Shown here: positions 7,526 to 15,915 of the stretch, in pieces
Position numbering within the stretch: position 1 is the first letter of the stretch
Layout of the letters: every line of letters begins with the position of its first letter
Translations under genes and position numbers: made by a program
Assembly: GCF_000242435.1 (NCBI RefSeq)
Contig: NZ_JH591188.1
Location: 494,833-542,401, forward strand
Source of the DNA: Dialister succinatiphilus YIT 11850
Lineage (GTDB): Bacteria > Bacillota > Negativicutes > Veillonellales > Dialisteraceae
Length of the DNA stretch: 47,569 nt
Direction: 5' to 3'
Notes under the pieces: model-generated
Database searches by the model: none
What the model was told of the DNA's origin: nothing
What the model saw: the letters and a program-made list of their open reading frames with translations, nothing else

Positions 7526-8580
7526 AACGCACTTCCCAGCTGGGGCTGGTGGAAGTGGAAAAGAGCCTCGTTGATTTCATAAATATCCGGTTTTCCCCGC
7601 TGCAGGTAGAAAAGGACGATGAGGTCTCCTGTGAGGCTTCTTGACAGGGTGTAGCCCGCCTTTTTCAGAAGATTTTCCGTTTCCTCCACCGAAAAGTCCA
7701 TGGAAACAGCCAGGGCAAGGATGGTATTCTTCCGGGGCTTGTAGTTTTCATTCGACCTGATTTTAGAGAAAAGCCTTCTGTCCAGATTGGCGCCCTTGTA
7801 GACCTCAGGATCCGTGAGCCCCTTTTCATCAATCATGCGGAGAAGGGCATGGGAAAAAGACTCTTCGGTGCGAAGAAATTCATCGGGAATGGGACCGGAC
7901 GCAGGGAGGGGCAGGTCATGGACCGGTGCTTTGCGGGGCCCTTTTTTCCGGCGGCGAGTCCTCTGTGCCGGTGCTTCATCTGCAAGGACGTCAAAGCATA
8001 GGGAGTCCCGTTCAACGGCCGGCGCTTTGGAAGGGATAGAAATTCCGAATGCCGGCTCCATATCCTCATGGGATTGCAGGAAATAGGACAGCCTGCTGTA
8101 GACCATGGCCTTTCGAGCCCTTTCCTTCAGGATAATCAGGTATACCGTCATGTCGTGGGTTTCCAAAAAGCGGAGGATGGCATCCAATGCCACCTGCTCC
8201 GCTTCCTCCACGGGATAGCCGTAAATGCCGGAGGAAATCAGAGGGAAAGCGACGGATGAAAGGTGCATTTTTTCCGCCAGCAGGAGACTGTTTCGATAAC
8301 AGGATGCCAGAAGATCCCGCTCCTCTTTCCTCCCGTGGTAAATGGGGCCAGCCGTGTGGATGACATACCGGGCAGGCAGGGCAAATCCCGGCGTTGCCAC
8401 TGCATCGCCGATGCTGATGGGGCCCAGGCCTTGAAGGGCCCTTTCCATCTCCTCAGCGCCGGCCGCCTTGAAAATGGCGCCGCACACCCCGCCGCCCATT
8501 CGGAGCTCCCGATTTCCTGCATTCACGATGGCGTCGGTTTTCAGGGTGGTAATATCGTCCCGCGAAATGAAAAAAGGCAT
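7522..8580 (-). CDS. Macro-domain protein with C-terminal HTH-like domain
   Basis: A 352-aa protein. Residues 1-165 form a macro domain: DAIVNAGNREL, then GGGVCGAIFKAAG, then PLISSGIYGYP, the loops that bind ADP-ribose in MacroD/YmdB-type proteins. A basic, proline-rich linker follows (about 190-225). The last 110 residues, with VYKGANLDRRLFSKIRS and LALAVSMDFSVEETENLLKKAG, look like a small helical DNA- or protein-binding domain that recurs in Firmicutes. Members may hydrolyse ADP-ribosyl esters or O-acetyl-ADP-ribose; activity cannot be assigned here. GGAGG precedes the ATG. A partner ADP-ribosyltransferase is not visible in the window. Confidence 0.82.
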   Translation of the reverse strand: MPFFISRDDITTLKTDAIVNAGNRELRMGGGVCGAIFKAAGAEEMERALQGLGPISIGDAVATPGFALPARYVIHTAGPIYHGRKEERDLLASCYRNSLLLAEKMHLSSVAFPLISSGIYGYPVEEAEQVALDAILRFLETHDMTVYLIILKERARKAMVYSRLSYFLQSHEDMEPAFGISIPSKAPAVERDSLCFDVLADEAPAQRTRRRKKGPRKAPVHDLPLPASGPIPDEFLRTEESFSHALLRMIDEKGLTDPEVYKGANLDRRLFSKIRSNENYKPRKNTILALAVSMDFSVEETENLLKKAGYTLSRSLTGDLIVLFYLQRGKPDIYEINEALFHFHQPQLGSAL

Positions 8581-8611
8581 ACATATCCCTCCTTCTGCAA
8601 AAACAGGGGTG

Positions 8612-8638
8612 AAAAAAGCCCGGCACGCCGGGCTTTCT
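8612..8638 (-). terminator. Terminator of upp
   Basis: On the minus strand AAAGCCCGGC/GCCGGGCTTT with a 2-nt loop is followed by further T. It lies 14 nt after the upp stop codon, between upp and the macro-domain gene, so the two are probably separate transcripts. Confidence 0.88.
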
Positions 8639-8651
8639 CATGATATAGATT

Positions 8652-9275
8652 TTACTTCGTTCCGAAAATGCGGTCCCCTGCATCTCCCAGACCGGGGAGA
8701 ATGTACTTGTGGTCATTCAGCTGGCGGTCCAGGGAAGCGGTGAAAATCGGCACATCCGGATGGGCTTCATTCACCACTTCCACCCCTTCCGGAGCGGCTA
8801 CGAGACACATGAACTTGATATTCTTCACGCCCCGGGACTTCATCATATCGATGGCAGCCACGGCACTTCCGCCGGTAGCCAGCATGGGGTCTACCAGAAT
8901 GAAATCACGGTTCTCCACATCCGGCAGCTTGCAGTAATATTCCACAGGCTTTGCGGTTTTCGGATCCCGGTACAGACCAATGACACCGACACGGGCGGAA
9001 GGCATAAGGTCCAGAAGACCGTCCACCATGCCGAAACCGGCGCGGAGAATGGGGACAATGCCCACCTTCTTGCCGGCCACCCTTTTGCCATGAGCCTTTT
9101 CCAGGGGCGTTTCGATTTCAACATCTTCCAGCGGCAGATCTCTGGTGAGTTCATAGCCCATGAGAAGGGTGATTTCCTTCAAAAGACGGCGGAACTCGCC
9201 GGAACTGGTGCTCTTGGAACGCATAATGGTGAGCTTGTGCTGAATCAGCGGATGATCGATAATATGAATCTGCAT
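8652..9275 (-). CDS. upp: Uracil phosphoribosyltransferase
   Basis: A 207-aa cytosolic salvage enzyme that makes UMP from uracil and [13 protein letters not shown] (about residues 80-88) and the PRPP loop [11 protein letters not shown] (about 128-138) are diagnostic, followed by the C-terminal uracil-binding segment ending in [11 protein letters not shown]. Length is normal for the family. The start at 9275 (MQIHIIDHP) is chosen because GGAGG lies 5 nt upstream; a reading 10 codons longer has no ribosome binding site. The gene is monocistronic, between a terminator and repeat block 2. A TAAAAT-type -10 about 45 nt upstream on the minus strand is a plausible promoter. Confidence 0.97.
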   Translation of the reverse strand: MQIHIIDHPLIQHKLTIMRSKSTSSGEFRRLLKEITLLMGYELTRDLPLEDVEIETPLEKAHGKRVAGKKVGIVPILRAGFGMVDGLLDLMPSARVGVIGLYRDPKTAKPVEYYCKLPDVENRDFILVDPMLATGGSAVAAIDMMKSRGVKNIKFMCLVAAPEGVEVVNEAHPDVPIFTASLDRQLNDHKYILPGLGDAGDRIFGTK

Positions 9276-9349
9276 AATGGCCTCCCTCAATAATATATAC
9301 ATCAACGAATTTTACCGTTCCTATTTTAACACAAATAAGAAAAGGCCGC

Positions 9350-10035
9350 CATGGACAAGCCCCTTTGGGGCTTGAGGGTTCAGGCGCTTTCGGCACGGTC
9401 GGGATCGGGACTGGGATCTGGGCGGTGCTTGCCGGTATTCCCGAAGGGGCCTGCGCCTGCGGCGCAGAGGGGCATATGGCATCCATCGGGCCTCCGGCCC
9501 TCGGTGCCAAAGGTTGTATAGAAGGGTTGCATCGCTTCGCTCAGGGGAAAGGCCTCGGTAGGCGCCTTTTAAAAAGAAGGGGCACCATTATGATAAAACC
9601 TTTACAACCGCCCTTACGGGCGAAAGAAAACAGGCAAACCGCCCTTCCGGCGATGGAAATGCACCCCTATCCCCGCCTGCGGCAGTACTTCCCCCGAAGG
9701 GGGAAGTCTGCTCTCCGCTTTCTTTAGTGCTAACTTAAGTAGCTCATTGTATAGCGCCGCTAGAACTTCCCCCTCCGGGGGAAGTGGTGGCGCCAGCCAC
9801 CGATAGGGGTGCATTTCCACGAGCGAAGCGAGGTTTTGCGGTTTTCCATTCTGCGAAGCAGAATCATAAAACTTCATCGCCCAAAGGGCGATACCATCAC
9901 CCTCGGCCCAAAGGGCCGTCGCCCCCTTCTACACAACCTGCCGCCGACAGGCGGCCATAACCCTCGGGCCAAAGGCCCGTCAACCTTCACACCGCAGGTG
10001 TGTCCAATGAACCCTCACACCGAAAGCGCGTCCCC
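9350..10035. repeat. Palindrome mosaic block 2
   Basis: The block starts with ATGGACAAGCCCCTTTGGGGCTTGAGGGTT and ends with GGCC-, GGGCC- and ACACC-type palindromes. The middle has a TATAAAACCTTTACAACCGCCC segment and a GGTGGCGCCAGCCACC hairpin. The central core with GTAACGCTGACTTTATA is not recognisable, so this copy is a diverged or rearranged member. No gene is supported in 9276-10046. Confidence 0.85.
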
Positions 10036-10046
10036 GCAAAAATCAC

Positions 10047-10075
10047 ATGACAACCACTGGTATTTGATGTACAAT
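10047..10075 (+). promoter_or_regulatory. Promoter of the second beta-helix gene
   Basis: ATGACA (10047-10052, 5/6 to consensus) and TACAAT (10070-10075, 5/6) are spaced by exactly 17 bp, giving a 5' leader of about 55 nt. It starts directly after the last palindrome of block 2. Confidence 0.7.
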
Positions 10076-10136
10076 AAAAACATTGGATTATGATAGCATA
10101 GGTTTATAGGACCTTTATTTAGAAAAGAGGACATAT

Positions 10137-11684
10137 ATGAAACATAGTAAAATCGCTGCTCTTCTCTGCGTTCTGGCTATGGCCGGCGCTGGAGCTCCCT
10201 CTGTATGGGCAGAAGAACCATCTGCACCGGTGGTGAATGCACTGAAGGATGCCGATACGGCTGCCCAGACGGGGGACACAGCTGCCAAAGCGCCGGAGGT
10301 GAATTACACCGACGCACTGCTGAAAGGTCTGTCTCTCACCCTTCCGGACGTAGAAAAATCGGTGGAATCGGGCACTTTCAAGAACCTTTCCCCGGAAGCG
10401 CCGAAGCCGGTAGTAGAACCTGCTCCTGAGCCGGAGCCTCTTCCGGAACCGGAACCTGAGCCGGAGCCGGAACCGGAGCCTGAACCCGAACCGGCGCCGG
10501 CATCCAAGTACACCGCCGACCAGGGGGATACAGCCAACGAAATCGACAGCGACGGCACCTATGACGGCATGACCTACACCTCCACCAAGGCTGACGAAAA
10601 CGCCCTCCGCGTATCCATGGCCTACATCAGCGCCAAAGGAGACACCATTACCAAATCCGGCGACGTGGACGACGTCACCAATTCCGACCTCTACGGCAAA
10701 AACGCCGCCCTTCTGGTGACCCACGGCGGCCACGGCGCCTTCTCCGATACAAAGATTTCCACCACCGGAAACGGAGCCACCGCAGCCTATGGCTACAGCA
10801 AGGGCACCTACATCAACCTCACCGATTCTACCGTAGACACTACAGGAAACTTCGCACCTGCTGCAGAAGCGGCTGAAAAAGCCATGATGAAACTGGCTGG
10901 TACTACAGCCTCCACCACAGGCTACGGCTCCCCGGCCATCAAAGTTTCCAAAAACGGCGGCATCATCCTGGCTGAAAACAGCCATTTCACCACCACCGGA
11001 CAGGAATCCCACGGCGTATACAGCAGCGGCGATGTCACTTTGACCGGCAGCACCGTGAACGCCCAGGCCACCAAGGCAGCTGTGGTGAAGAACAACAATA
11101 CCCTTTCTCTGGAAAATTCCACCCTGGAAGGCAATGAAACCAACTCCGTGCCCTACAACATCGTTCTCTATTCCGACGAATCAGCCATCGGCACCATGGG
11201 CACCCAGCAGTTCAACGCCAAAGACTCCACCCTTATTTCCCATAAAGGCGGCATGTTCTACATCACCAGCACCCACGGCAGAGTAACCCTGGAAAATACC
11301 ACCATCCAGCAGGATGGAACCCTTCCCGTATTCACTGTCACCGGCAACGACGGCTCCTTCGGTTGGGGAGAAGCCGGCAGCAACGGCGGCCACGTGCAGA
11401 TCGTACTGGTGAAACAGAACCTCACCGGCAATATTCTGGTAGACTCCATTTCTGACGTAAACATGAACATCACCGATGGCTCCGTATGGACCGGCGCCAT
11501 CCACATCGTTCCCAACGCCCAGAACGGCGATGCCTACCACACCAATGCGGACATCTTCATTGCAGCAGGCTCCACATGGGACCTCACTGAAGACAGCGAA
11601 GTTACCACGGTTTCCAACCTGGGCACCATCAACTATAACGGACACACCATCAAACTGGCCGACGGCACAGTGATGAAGGAATAA
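10137..11684 (+). CDS. Secreted beta-helix protein with Pro-Glu spacer
   Basis: A 515-aa exported protein, paralogue of 4846-6267. Residues 1-25 are a signal peptide (KHSK, ALLCVLAMAGAGA, cleavage likely after VWA). Residues about 91-122 form a Glu-Pro repeat encoded by GARCCK-type codon pairs, a stiff spacer like those in periplasm-spanning proteins. The remainder is built of beta-helix rungs (ISTTGNGATAAYG, VDTTGNFAPA, FTTTGQESHG) and the C-terminal GWGEAGSNGG and GNILVDSIS unit also found in the paralogue. AAGAGGA precedes the ATG by 5 nt. Anchoring and ligand are unknown; surface exposure is likely. Confidence 0.75.
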   Translation: MKHSKIAALLCVLAMAGAGAPSVWAEEPSAPVVNALKDADTAAQTGDTAAKAPEVNYTDALLKGLSLTLPDVEKSVESGTFKNLSPEAPKPVVEPAPEPEPLPEPEPEPEPEPEPEPEPAPASKYTADQGDTANEIDSDGTYDGMTYTSTKADENALRVSMAYISAKGDTITKSGDVDDVTNSDLYGKNAALLVTHGGHGAFSDTKISTTGNGATAAYGYSKGTYINLTDSTVDTTGNFAPAAEAAEKAMMKLAGTTASTTGYGSPAIKVSKNGGIILAENSHFTTTGQESHGVYSSGDVTLTGSTVNAQATKAAVVKNNNTLSLENSTLEGNETNSVPYNIVLYSDESAIGTMGTQQFNAKDSTLISHKGGMFYITSTHGRVTLENTTIQQDGTLPVFTVTGNDGSFGWGEAGSNGGHVQIVLVKQNLTGNILVDSISDVNMNITDGSVWTGAIHIVPNAQNGDAYHTNADIFIAAGSTWDLTEDSEVTTVSNLGTINYNGHTIKLADGTVMKE

Positions 11685-11699
11685 GGAAATAGAAATCAG

Positions 11700-11722
11700 G
11701 CGGCGCGAAAGCGCCGCTTTTT
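11700..11722 (+). terminator. Terminator of the second beta-helix gene
   Basis: GCGGCGC/GCGCCGC with a GAAA tetraloop is followed by TTTTT and a second T-rich stretch. It lies 15 nt after the stop codon and just before repeat block 3. Confidence 0.92.
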
Positions 11723-11734
11723 GCGTTTTATGGA

Positions 11735-12415
11735 CATATGGACAAGCCCCTTTGGGGCTTGAGGGTTGACGGCCCGCTGGGCCGAAGGTTCTTAAGGGGC
11801 TAAAGTTTGACGCGCCTCTGGCGTGCACAGCGAACATGATTTGAAGGAGCAAAGCGACACACAAATCATAGTGAGTCGTTTCCCCTTTAGGGGCGAGGGT
11901 TGTGGTGGGCGCCTCTAAATTATAGAAGACGCCCTCTTATGATAAAACCTTTACAACCGCCCTGCGGGCGAGGGAAATGCACCCCTTTTGGTGGCTGGCG
12001 CCACCACCTTCCCCCCGGCGGGGGGACTTTATTCTTCGCTATGCGTTGAGTGAAGGGATTGCTTTGCGGAACTTTATTGTCCACTGTGCACATCCTGCAT
12101 AGGATGTGCAAGTCGGGCGAAGTAAGGCGCCTAGCCTGCCCATAAAGGCGCTTTCCTTTTGTCGCCCGACCGATACCGCGGGGGGAAGGTGGTGCCGTAA
12201 GGCACCAAAGGGGGGAAAGCCACCGAAGGTGGCTCATCATCGTAATGCTTATCATGCCATCTGACCCAGAAAGCCAATCCCGTAACGCTGATTTTATAAG
12301 CATTGCCGCAGAGCGGCAATCCACAACCCTCGGCCCGAAGGGCCGTCAAACTTAAGAACCCTCCGGCCGCAGGCCGGTCAATCCTAAGAACCTTCCCCTC
12401 TGAACCCTTTCTTCT
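11735..12415. repeat. Palindrome mosaic block 3
   Basis: A complete block: left arm with AAGCCCC/GGGGCTT, GGCCC/GGGCC, CGCC/GGCG; a stem-switch module at 11829-11880; a GGTGGC/GCCACC hairpin; the three-helix module at 12086-12170; a GGTGCC/GGCACC hairpin; the core with AATCCCGTAACGCTGATTTTATA; and a right arm of GGCC and CCGG palindromes with AACTTAAGAACCCTC linkers. Bases 12073-12216 are nearly identical to 15447-15591 in block 5. There is no credible ORF. Confidence 0.9.
12086..12170 (+). other. Three-helix structured module, copy 1
   Basis: Three stems can be drawn without mismatch: P2 GCACATCC/GGATGTGC around TGCATA; P1 GTCGGGCGA (12112-12120) with TCGCCCGAC (12162-12170); and P3 GCGCCT/AGGCGC inside P1, with loop AGCCTGCCCATAA. 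TTTCCTTTT joins P3 to P1. Other copies at 15462-15544 (plus), 36607-36690 (minus) and 45453-45535 (minus) keep the loops but change stems in a compensated way, suggesting a conserved RNA or single-stranded DNA fold. Confidence 0.75.
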
Positions 12416-12428
12416 TTTCTTTCCCCCG

Positions 12429-12437
12429 TGTTATAAT
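12429..12437 (+). promoter_or_regulatory. Extended -10 abutting the mtaB start
   Basis: TGTTATAAT ends only 6 nt before the ATG at 12444, so transcription would start at or next to the A of the ATG. Either mtaB is translated from a leaderless mRNA or translation starts at the GTG at 12477. Confidence 0.6.
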
Positions 12438-12443
12438 GAATCC

Positions 12444-13781
12444 ATGGAAAATAATAATTTGAACTCAGGAAAAAAGGTGTCCTTTCTGACTCTTGGCTGC
12501 AAGGTCAACCAGTACGACAGTGACGCCATGCGTACCCTCTTTATCAGGAACGGGTACACTCAGGCAGGGGAAGACGAAGATGCCGATGTGTATGTGGTCA
12601 ACACCTGCTCTGTCACCAGCATCGGTGACAGAAAATCGCGGCAGATGGTGCGCCGTATCCGCCGGGCCCATCCCTCCGCCATTATCGCCGTAGCCGGCTG
12701 CTATGCCCAGCTGGCGCCGGAGGTATTTGAAAAGATGGGAGACGTGGACGTGATTGTAGGCGTCCAGAACCGCTCCCACATTGTGGACTATGTGGAAGAA
12801 GCCATGGGCCGCACCGACAGGAAGCCGCTCAATGAGACCGTGGACATTATGAAAGTGGATCACTTTGAAAACATGTCCGTCGACGTGTCCGGCGAAGTCA
12901 GGACCCGGGCCTTTGTGAAGGTCCAGGAAGGCTGCGACAATTACTGCACCTTCTGCATTATCCCCTACGCCCGGGGAAAGCTGAAATCCCGCCTCCAGAA
13001 AGATGCGGTGGATGAAATCAGGAAACTGGCTGCCCAGGGCTATCGGGAAGTGGTGCTGACAGGCATCCACCTTGGAAACTACGGCAAAGACCTCCACGAC
13101 GGCACCTCCCTGGCCACCCTGGTGGCAGAGCTGGTGAAGATTCCGAACCTTCTCCGCATCCGTCTGGGATCGGTGGAATCCGTGGAACTTTCAGAAGATC
13201 TCATTTCCATCATGCAGAACGAACCGAAAGTATGCCGCCATCTCCACCTGCCCATCCAGTCCGGCTCCGACGCCGTGCTGAAAGGCATGAACCGCCACTA
13301 CCGGCTGCCCCAGTTCAAGAAACTCATTTCCGAACTGCGGGCCAAAGTACCGGGCATTGCCCTGACCACAGACCTGATCGTCGGTTTCCCGGGGGAAACG
13401 GAAGAGAATTTCCAGGAAACCCTGGAAACACTGAAAGAAATCCGATTCTCCGGCATCCACGTATTTCCATACTCCCGCCGCACCGGCACGCCGGCGGCAT
13501 CCTATCCCAACCAGGTGACCAATGAGGTGAAAAAAGAAAGAGTGCACCGGGTACAGGAACTGGAAAAAGAAATCGCCCTGGACTACAGAAAACAGTTCAT
13601 GGGACGCGTAGTCCACGTACTGGCGGAAGAAATAAAGGATGGATTCTTTGAAGGCCTTTCGGATGAATACATCCGCGTGTCCATCAGGGATTCACATATA
13701 GAAAGAGGAAAAATGTATCCTGTCAGGATCGATACCATTACAGAAGACGGCCTGTCAGGCGTGTTAGCAGAGGAGGAATAA
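12444..13781 (+). CDS. mtaB: tRNA t6A37 methylthiotransferase MtaB
   Basis: A 445-aa radical SAM enzyme that adds a methylthio group to t6A37 of ANN-decoding tRNAs. The N-terminal UPF0004 domain has cysteines in TLGCKVNQ, VNTCSVT and AGCYAQ, which hold one Fe-S cluster. The radical SAM motif CDNYCTFCIIPYARG (about residues 163-177) holds the second, and a TRAM-like C-terminus follows. TLGCKVNQYDSDAM and the overall spacing separate it from MiaB and RimO. No Shine-Dalgarno precedes the ATG; a GTG at 12477 has AGGA 6 nt upstream and would give an N-terminus close to that of other MtaB proteins. The HIT gene follows after 2 nt, so they are co-transcribed. Confidence 0.93.
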   Translation: MENNNLNSGKKVSFLTLGCKVNQYDSDAMRTLFIRNGYTQAGEDEDADVYVVNTCSVTSIGDRKSRQMVRRIRRAHPSAIIAVAGCYAQLAPEVFEKMGDVDVIVGVQNRSHIVDYVEEAMGRTDRKPLNETVDIMKVDHFENMSVDVSGEVRTRAFVKVQEGCDNYCTFCIIPYARGKLKSRLQKDAVDEIRKLAAQGYREVVLTGIHLGNYGKDLHDGTSLATLVAELVKIPNLLRIRLGSVESVELSEDLISIMQNEPKVCRHLHLPIQSGSDAVLKGMNRHYRLPQFKKLISELRAKVPGIALTTDLIVGFPGETEENFQETLETLKEIRFSGIHVFPYSRRTGTPAASYPNQVTNEVKKERVHRVQELEKEIALDYRKQFMGRVVHVLAEEIKDGFFEGLSDEYIRVSIRDSHIERGKMYPVRIDTITEDGLSGVLAEEE

Positions 13782-13783
13782 GA

Positions 13784-14137
13784 ATGGCTGATTGTATTTT
13801 CTGCAAAATCGCTGCCGGTGAAATCCCCAGCACCAAAGTCTATGAAGATGAAAACTGGTATGCATTCAAGGATATCGAACCATGTGCGCCGGTGCATATC
13901 CTGGTGATTCCGAAGAAACACGTGGACAATATCCTCGCCTTCGATGAAGAATACAACAAGAACTTTGCTGACTTCTTCCTGGTGGTAAAGAAAATCGCCC
14001 TGGAAGCAGGCCTCAAAGAAAGCGGCTTCCGCCTGGTCATCAACACAGGAGAAAAAGCAGGACAGTCAGTCTTCCACTTCCACGCCCACATTATCGGCGG
14101 CAAAGAAATGGGCTGGCCCCCATTCCCGGAAAAATGA
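13784..14137 (+). CDS. HIT-family nucleotide hydrolase (HINT-like)
   Basis: A 117-aa cytosolic protein of the histidine-triad family, HINT branch, which cleaves purine nucleoside phosphoramidates such as adenylated amines. CIFCKIAAGEIPS at residues 4-16 and the triad HFHAHIIGG near residue 98 are diagnostic; CxxC near the N-terminus may bind zinc. GAGGAGGAA lies 5 nt before the ATG and inside the end of mtaB. Length is typical. The C-terminal WPPFPEK tail ends 5 bases before repeat block 4. Confidence 0.93.
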   Translation: MADCIFCKIAAGEIPSTKVYEDENWYAFKDIEPCAPVHILVIPKKHVDNILAFDEEYNKNFADFFLVVKKIALEAGLKESGFRLVINTGEKAGQSVFHFHAHIIGGKEMGWPPFPEK

Positions 14138-14141
14138 ATGA

Positions 14142-14850
14142 TGTGGACAAGCCCCTTTAGGGCTTGAAGGTTCTAAAGTTTGACGGGGCTATCGCCCCGA
14201 GGGTTCTTAAGTTTGACAGCGGCTTTGCCGCTGAGGGTTGTGGTGGGCGCCTTATGGACAAGCCCCTTTGGGGCTTGAGGGTTGACGGCCCGCTGGGCCG
14301 AAGGTTCTTAAGGGGCTTAAGTTTGACGCGCCTTTGGCGCGAGGGTTGTTGTAGGGCGCCTCTAAATTATAGAAGGCGCCCTTTTATAAAAAACCTTTAC
14401 AACCGCCCTGCGGGCGAGGAAATGCATTTCCCCCCTTTGGTGCCTTACGGCACCACCTTCCCCGCACTCCGTGGTGGGACTATGGATGCTTAGCTATGAG
14501 GTCATATCTCTACAGGAAAGCATAGAGCGGCCTATTCTGCCCCCTGCATAGGGGGAAGTCCGGCGAAGCCGGATAGGGGGGGCGAGCGTAGCGAGCCAAT
14601 CACCAGAATGCTTTTCATGCTATATGACTCATAAAGCCAATTCCGTAACGCTGACTTTATGTTCATCGTCCGTAAGGGCGATACCACAGCCCTCGGCCCG
14701 AAGGGCCGTCAAACTTACGAACCCTCCGGCCCATGGGGTCGGTCCATCTTAAGAACCTTTCCCTTCACAACCCTCGGGGCGAAGTCCCGTCAACCGTCCC
14801 CTTTAACCCCTTTGCCCCTTTTGAATCCTGATGCCACAGGTTTTTCCAGT
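14142..14850. repeat. Palindrome mosaic block 4
   Basis: The block begins 4 nt after the HIT gene stop. The left arm carries AAGCCCC, GGGGC/GCCCC, AGCGGC/GCCGCT and a duplicated AAGCCCC start at 14249. GGTGCC/GGCACC replaces the GGTGGC/GCCACC pair of other blocks at the same place. CCCCC-TGCATA-GGGGG followed by CCGGC/GCCGG at 14540-14572 is a reduced form of the three-helix module. The core (TATATGACTC..CCGTAACGCTGACTTTAT) and the right arm follow. Confidence 0.88.
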
Positions 14851-15344
14851 ATAGAATTAAAAAAAATTTTTCCTCTTCTTTTCAAAAATGAGGACCTGCC
14901 GTTACTTATATAGTAGAGGGACATAAAAGGCCCGCGGTTTTGCAGGAAATCACTCCATATGTTTCCAAGTGCGCATAAGAAATGATTCTATGGAGTGATG
15001 GAAAGCAGAAAAGGTACCGTCTTTTCCCTCACCTTTTCCGGAAAAAGGTAGAAAATCAGTGTAAACTGAAAAAATAGCAGAGAAATCCAGGACTTCATCA
15101 TCTATCTCGGCAGAAATGACGGGAGACTCATGTATGGCGCGCGCCGTCGTACCTCGTACAGCAGCGGCCGTAGACCATGCAGACACCGAACTCATTGGGC
15201 ATAGGGGATGGGAAGGCACCGGGTTTCTTTGTGGTGAAAAAGCAGCTTCATGGGGAGCTGCTTTTTTCTTCACTATAAAAAGGACAGCACGAAAACACGG
15301 ACATAGGCAGCCCATGTGAATGAAGCAGCCCCCAGAAAAGAGAC
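14851..15344. other. Non-coding stretch with hairpins, no supported gene
   Basis: An AT-rich start (14860-14900), an ACTCCAT...ATGGAGT hairpin at 14951-14997, and a relic of the GTCATTTC..GAAATC repeat family near 15080-15125 (minus strand). At 15235-15270 the AAAAAGCAGCTTC/GGAGCTGCTTTTTT hairpin looks like an intrinsic terminator. An ORF on the minus strand through this region has no recognisable content. Confidence 0.5.
15235..15305 (+). repeat. Terminator-like hairpin repeat, copy A
   Basis: AAAAAGCAGCTTCAT..GGAGCTGCTTTTTT followed by AGGACAGCACGAAAACACGGA. A second copy with the same order (hairpin, then AGACAGCACAAAAACACGGA) lies at 16267-16330. The stem can terminate transcription, but no gene directly upstream is visible for either copy. 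Confidence 0.65.
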
Positions 15345-15915
15345 TTTGGCACTTCGCCATTTACCACTGGAGACAGGAAAGTAAATCCCATAACGTCCTT
15401 GCGTTCGGTGGCAAGGAAACTTGATTCGCGGGCCGCTCTTCAGAGTTTTATTGTCCACTGTGCACATCCTGCATAGGATGTGCAAGTCGGGCAAAGTAAG
15501 GCGCCTAGCCTGCCCATAAAGGCGCTTTCCTTTTGTCGCCCGACCGATACCGCGGGGGAAAGGTGGTGCTGTAAGGCACCAAAGGGGGGAAGCCACCGGA
15601 TGTGGCTAATTATCGTAATGCGTATCAAACTATATGACTCATAAAGCCAATCCCGTAACGCTGACTTTATAAGCATTGCCCGAAGGGCGATACCACCACC
15701 CTCAGCGGCGCAGGCGCTGTCGCCCCTTGAGCGAAGCGTACACAACCCTTCTACACAACCCGCGGCGTCAGCCGCGCCCCTTTTTTATAAAACTTGCGGA
15801 GTCAGCCGCCACCACCACCCTCTGAACCTTTTGAACCTTCTGAATCCTATGAACCTTCACGCCCGCAGGGCGTGTCCAAGCCCCGTCAACCCTCACACCG
15901 TAGGCGTGTCTAAGG
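15345..15915. repeat. Palindrome mosaic block 5 (no left arm)
   Basis: The block begins with a degenerate core (GGAAAGTAAATCCCATAACG), then a three-helix module (15462-15544), GGTGC/GCACC, a second core (ATATGACTCATAAAGCCAATCCCGTAACGC at 15631 on) and a right arm with GCCCGAAGGGC, GGCGC.., CGCC..GGCG and ACACC..GGTGT palindromes. The AAGCCCC left arm is absent, so this is a truncated copy. Confidence 0.82.
15462..15544 (+). other. Three-helix structured module, copy 2
   Basis: Nearly identical to copy 1 at 12086-12170. P2 is the same; P1 has one change (GTCGGGCAA) that leaves an A-C mismatch; P3 is the same. It is probably a recent duplication rather than independent evidence for the fold. 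Confidence 0.7.

Noticed and set aside
14950-15360. A 136-codon open frame on the minus strand
   Set aside because: It crosses the terminator-like repeat and a relic repeat; composition and lack of a start signal argue against a gene.
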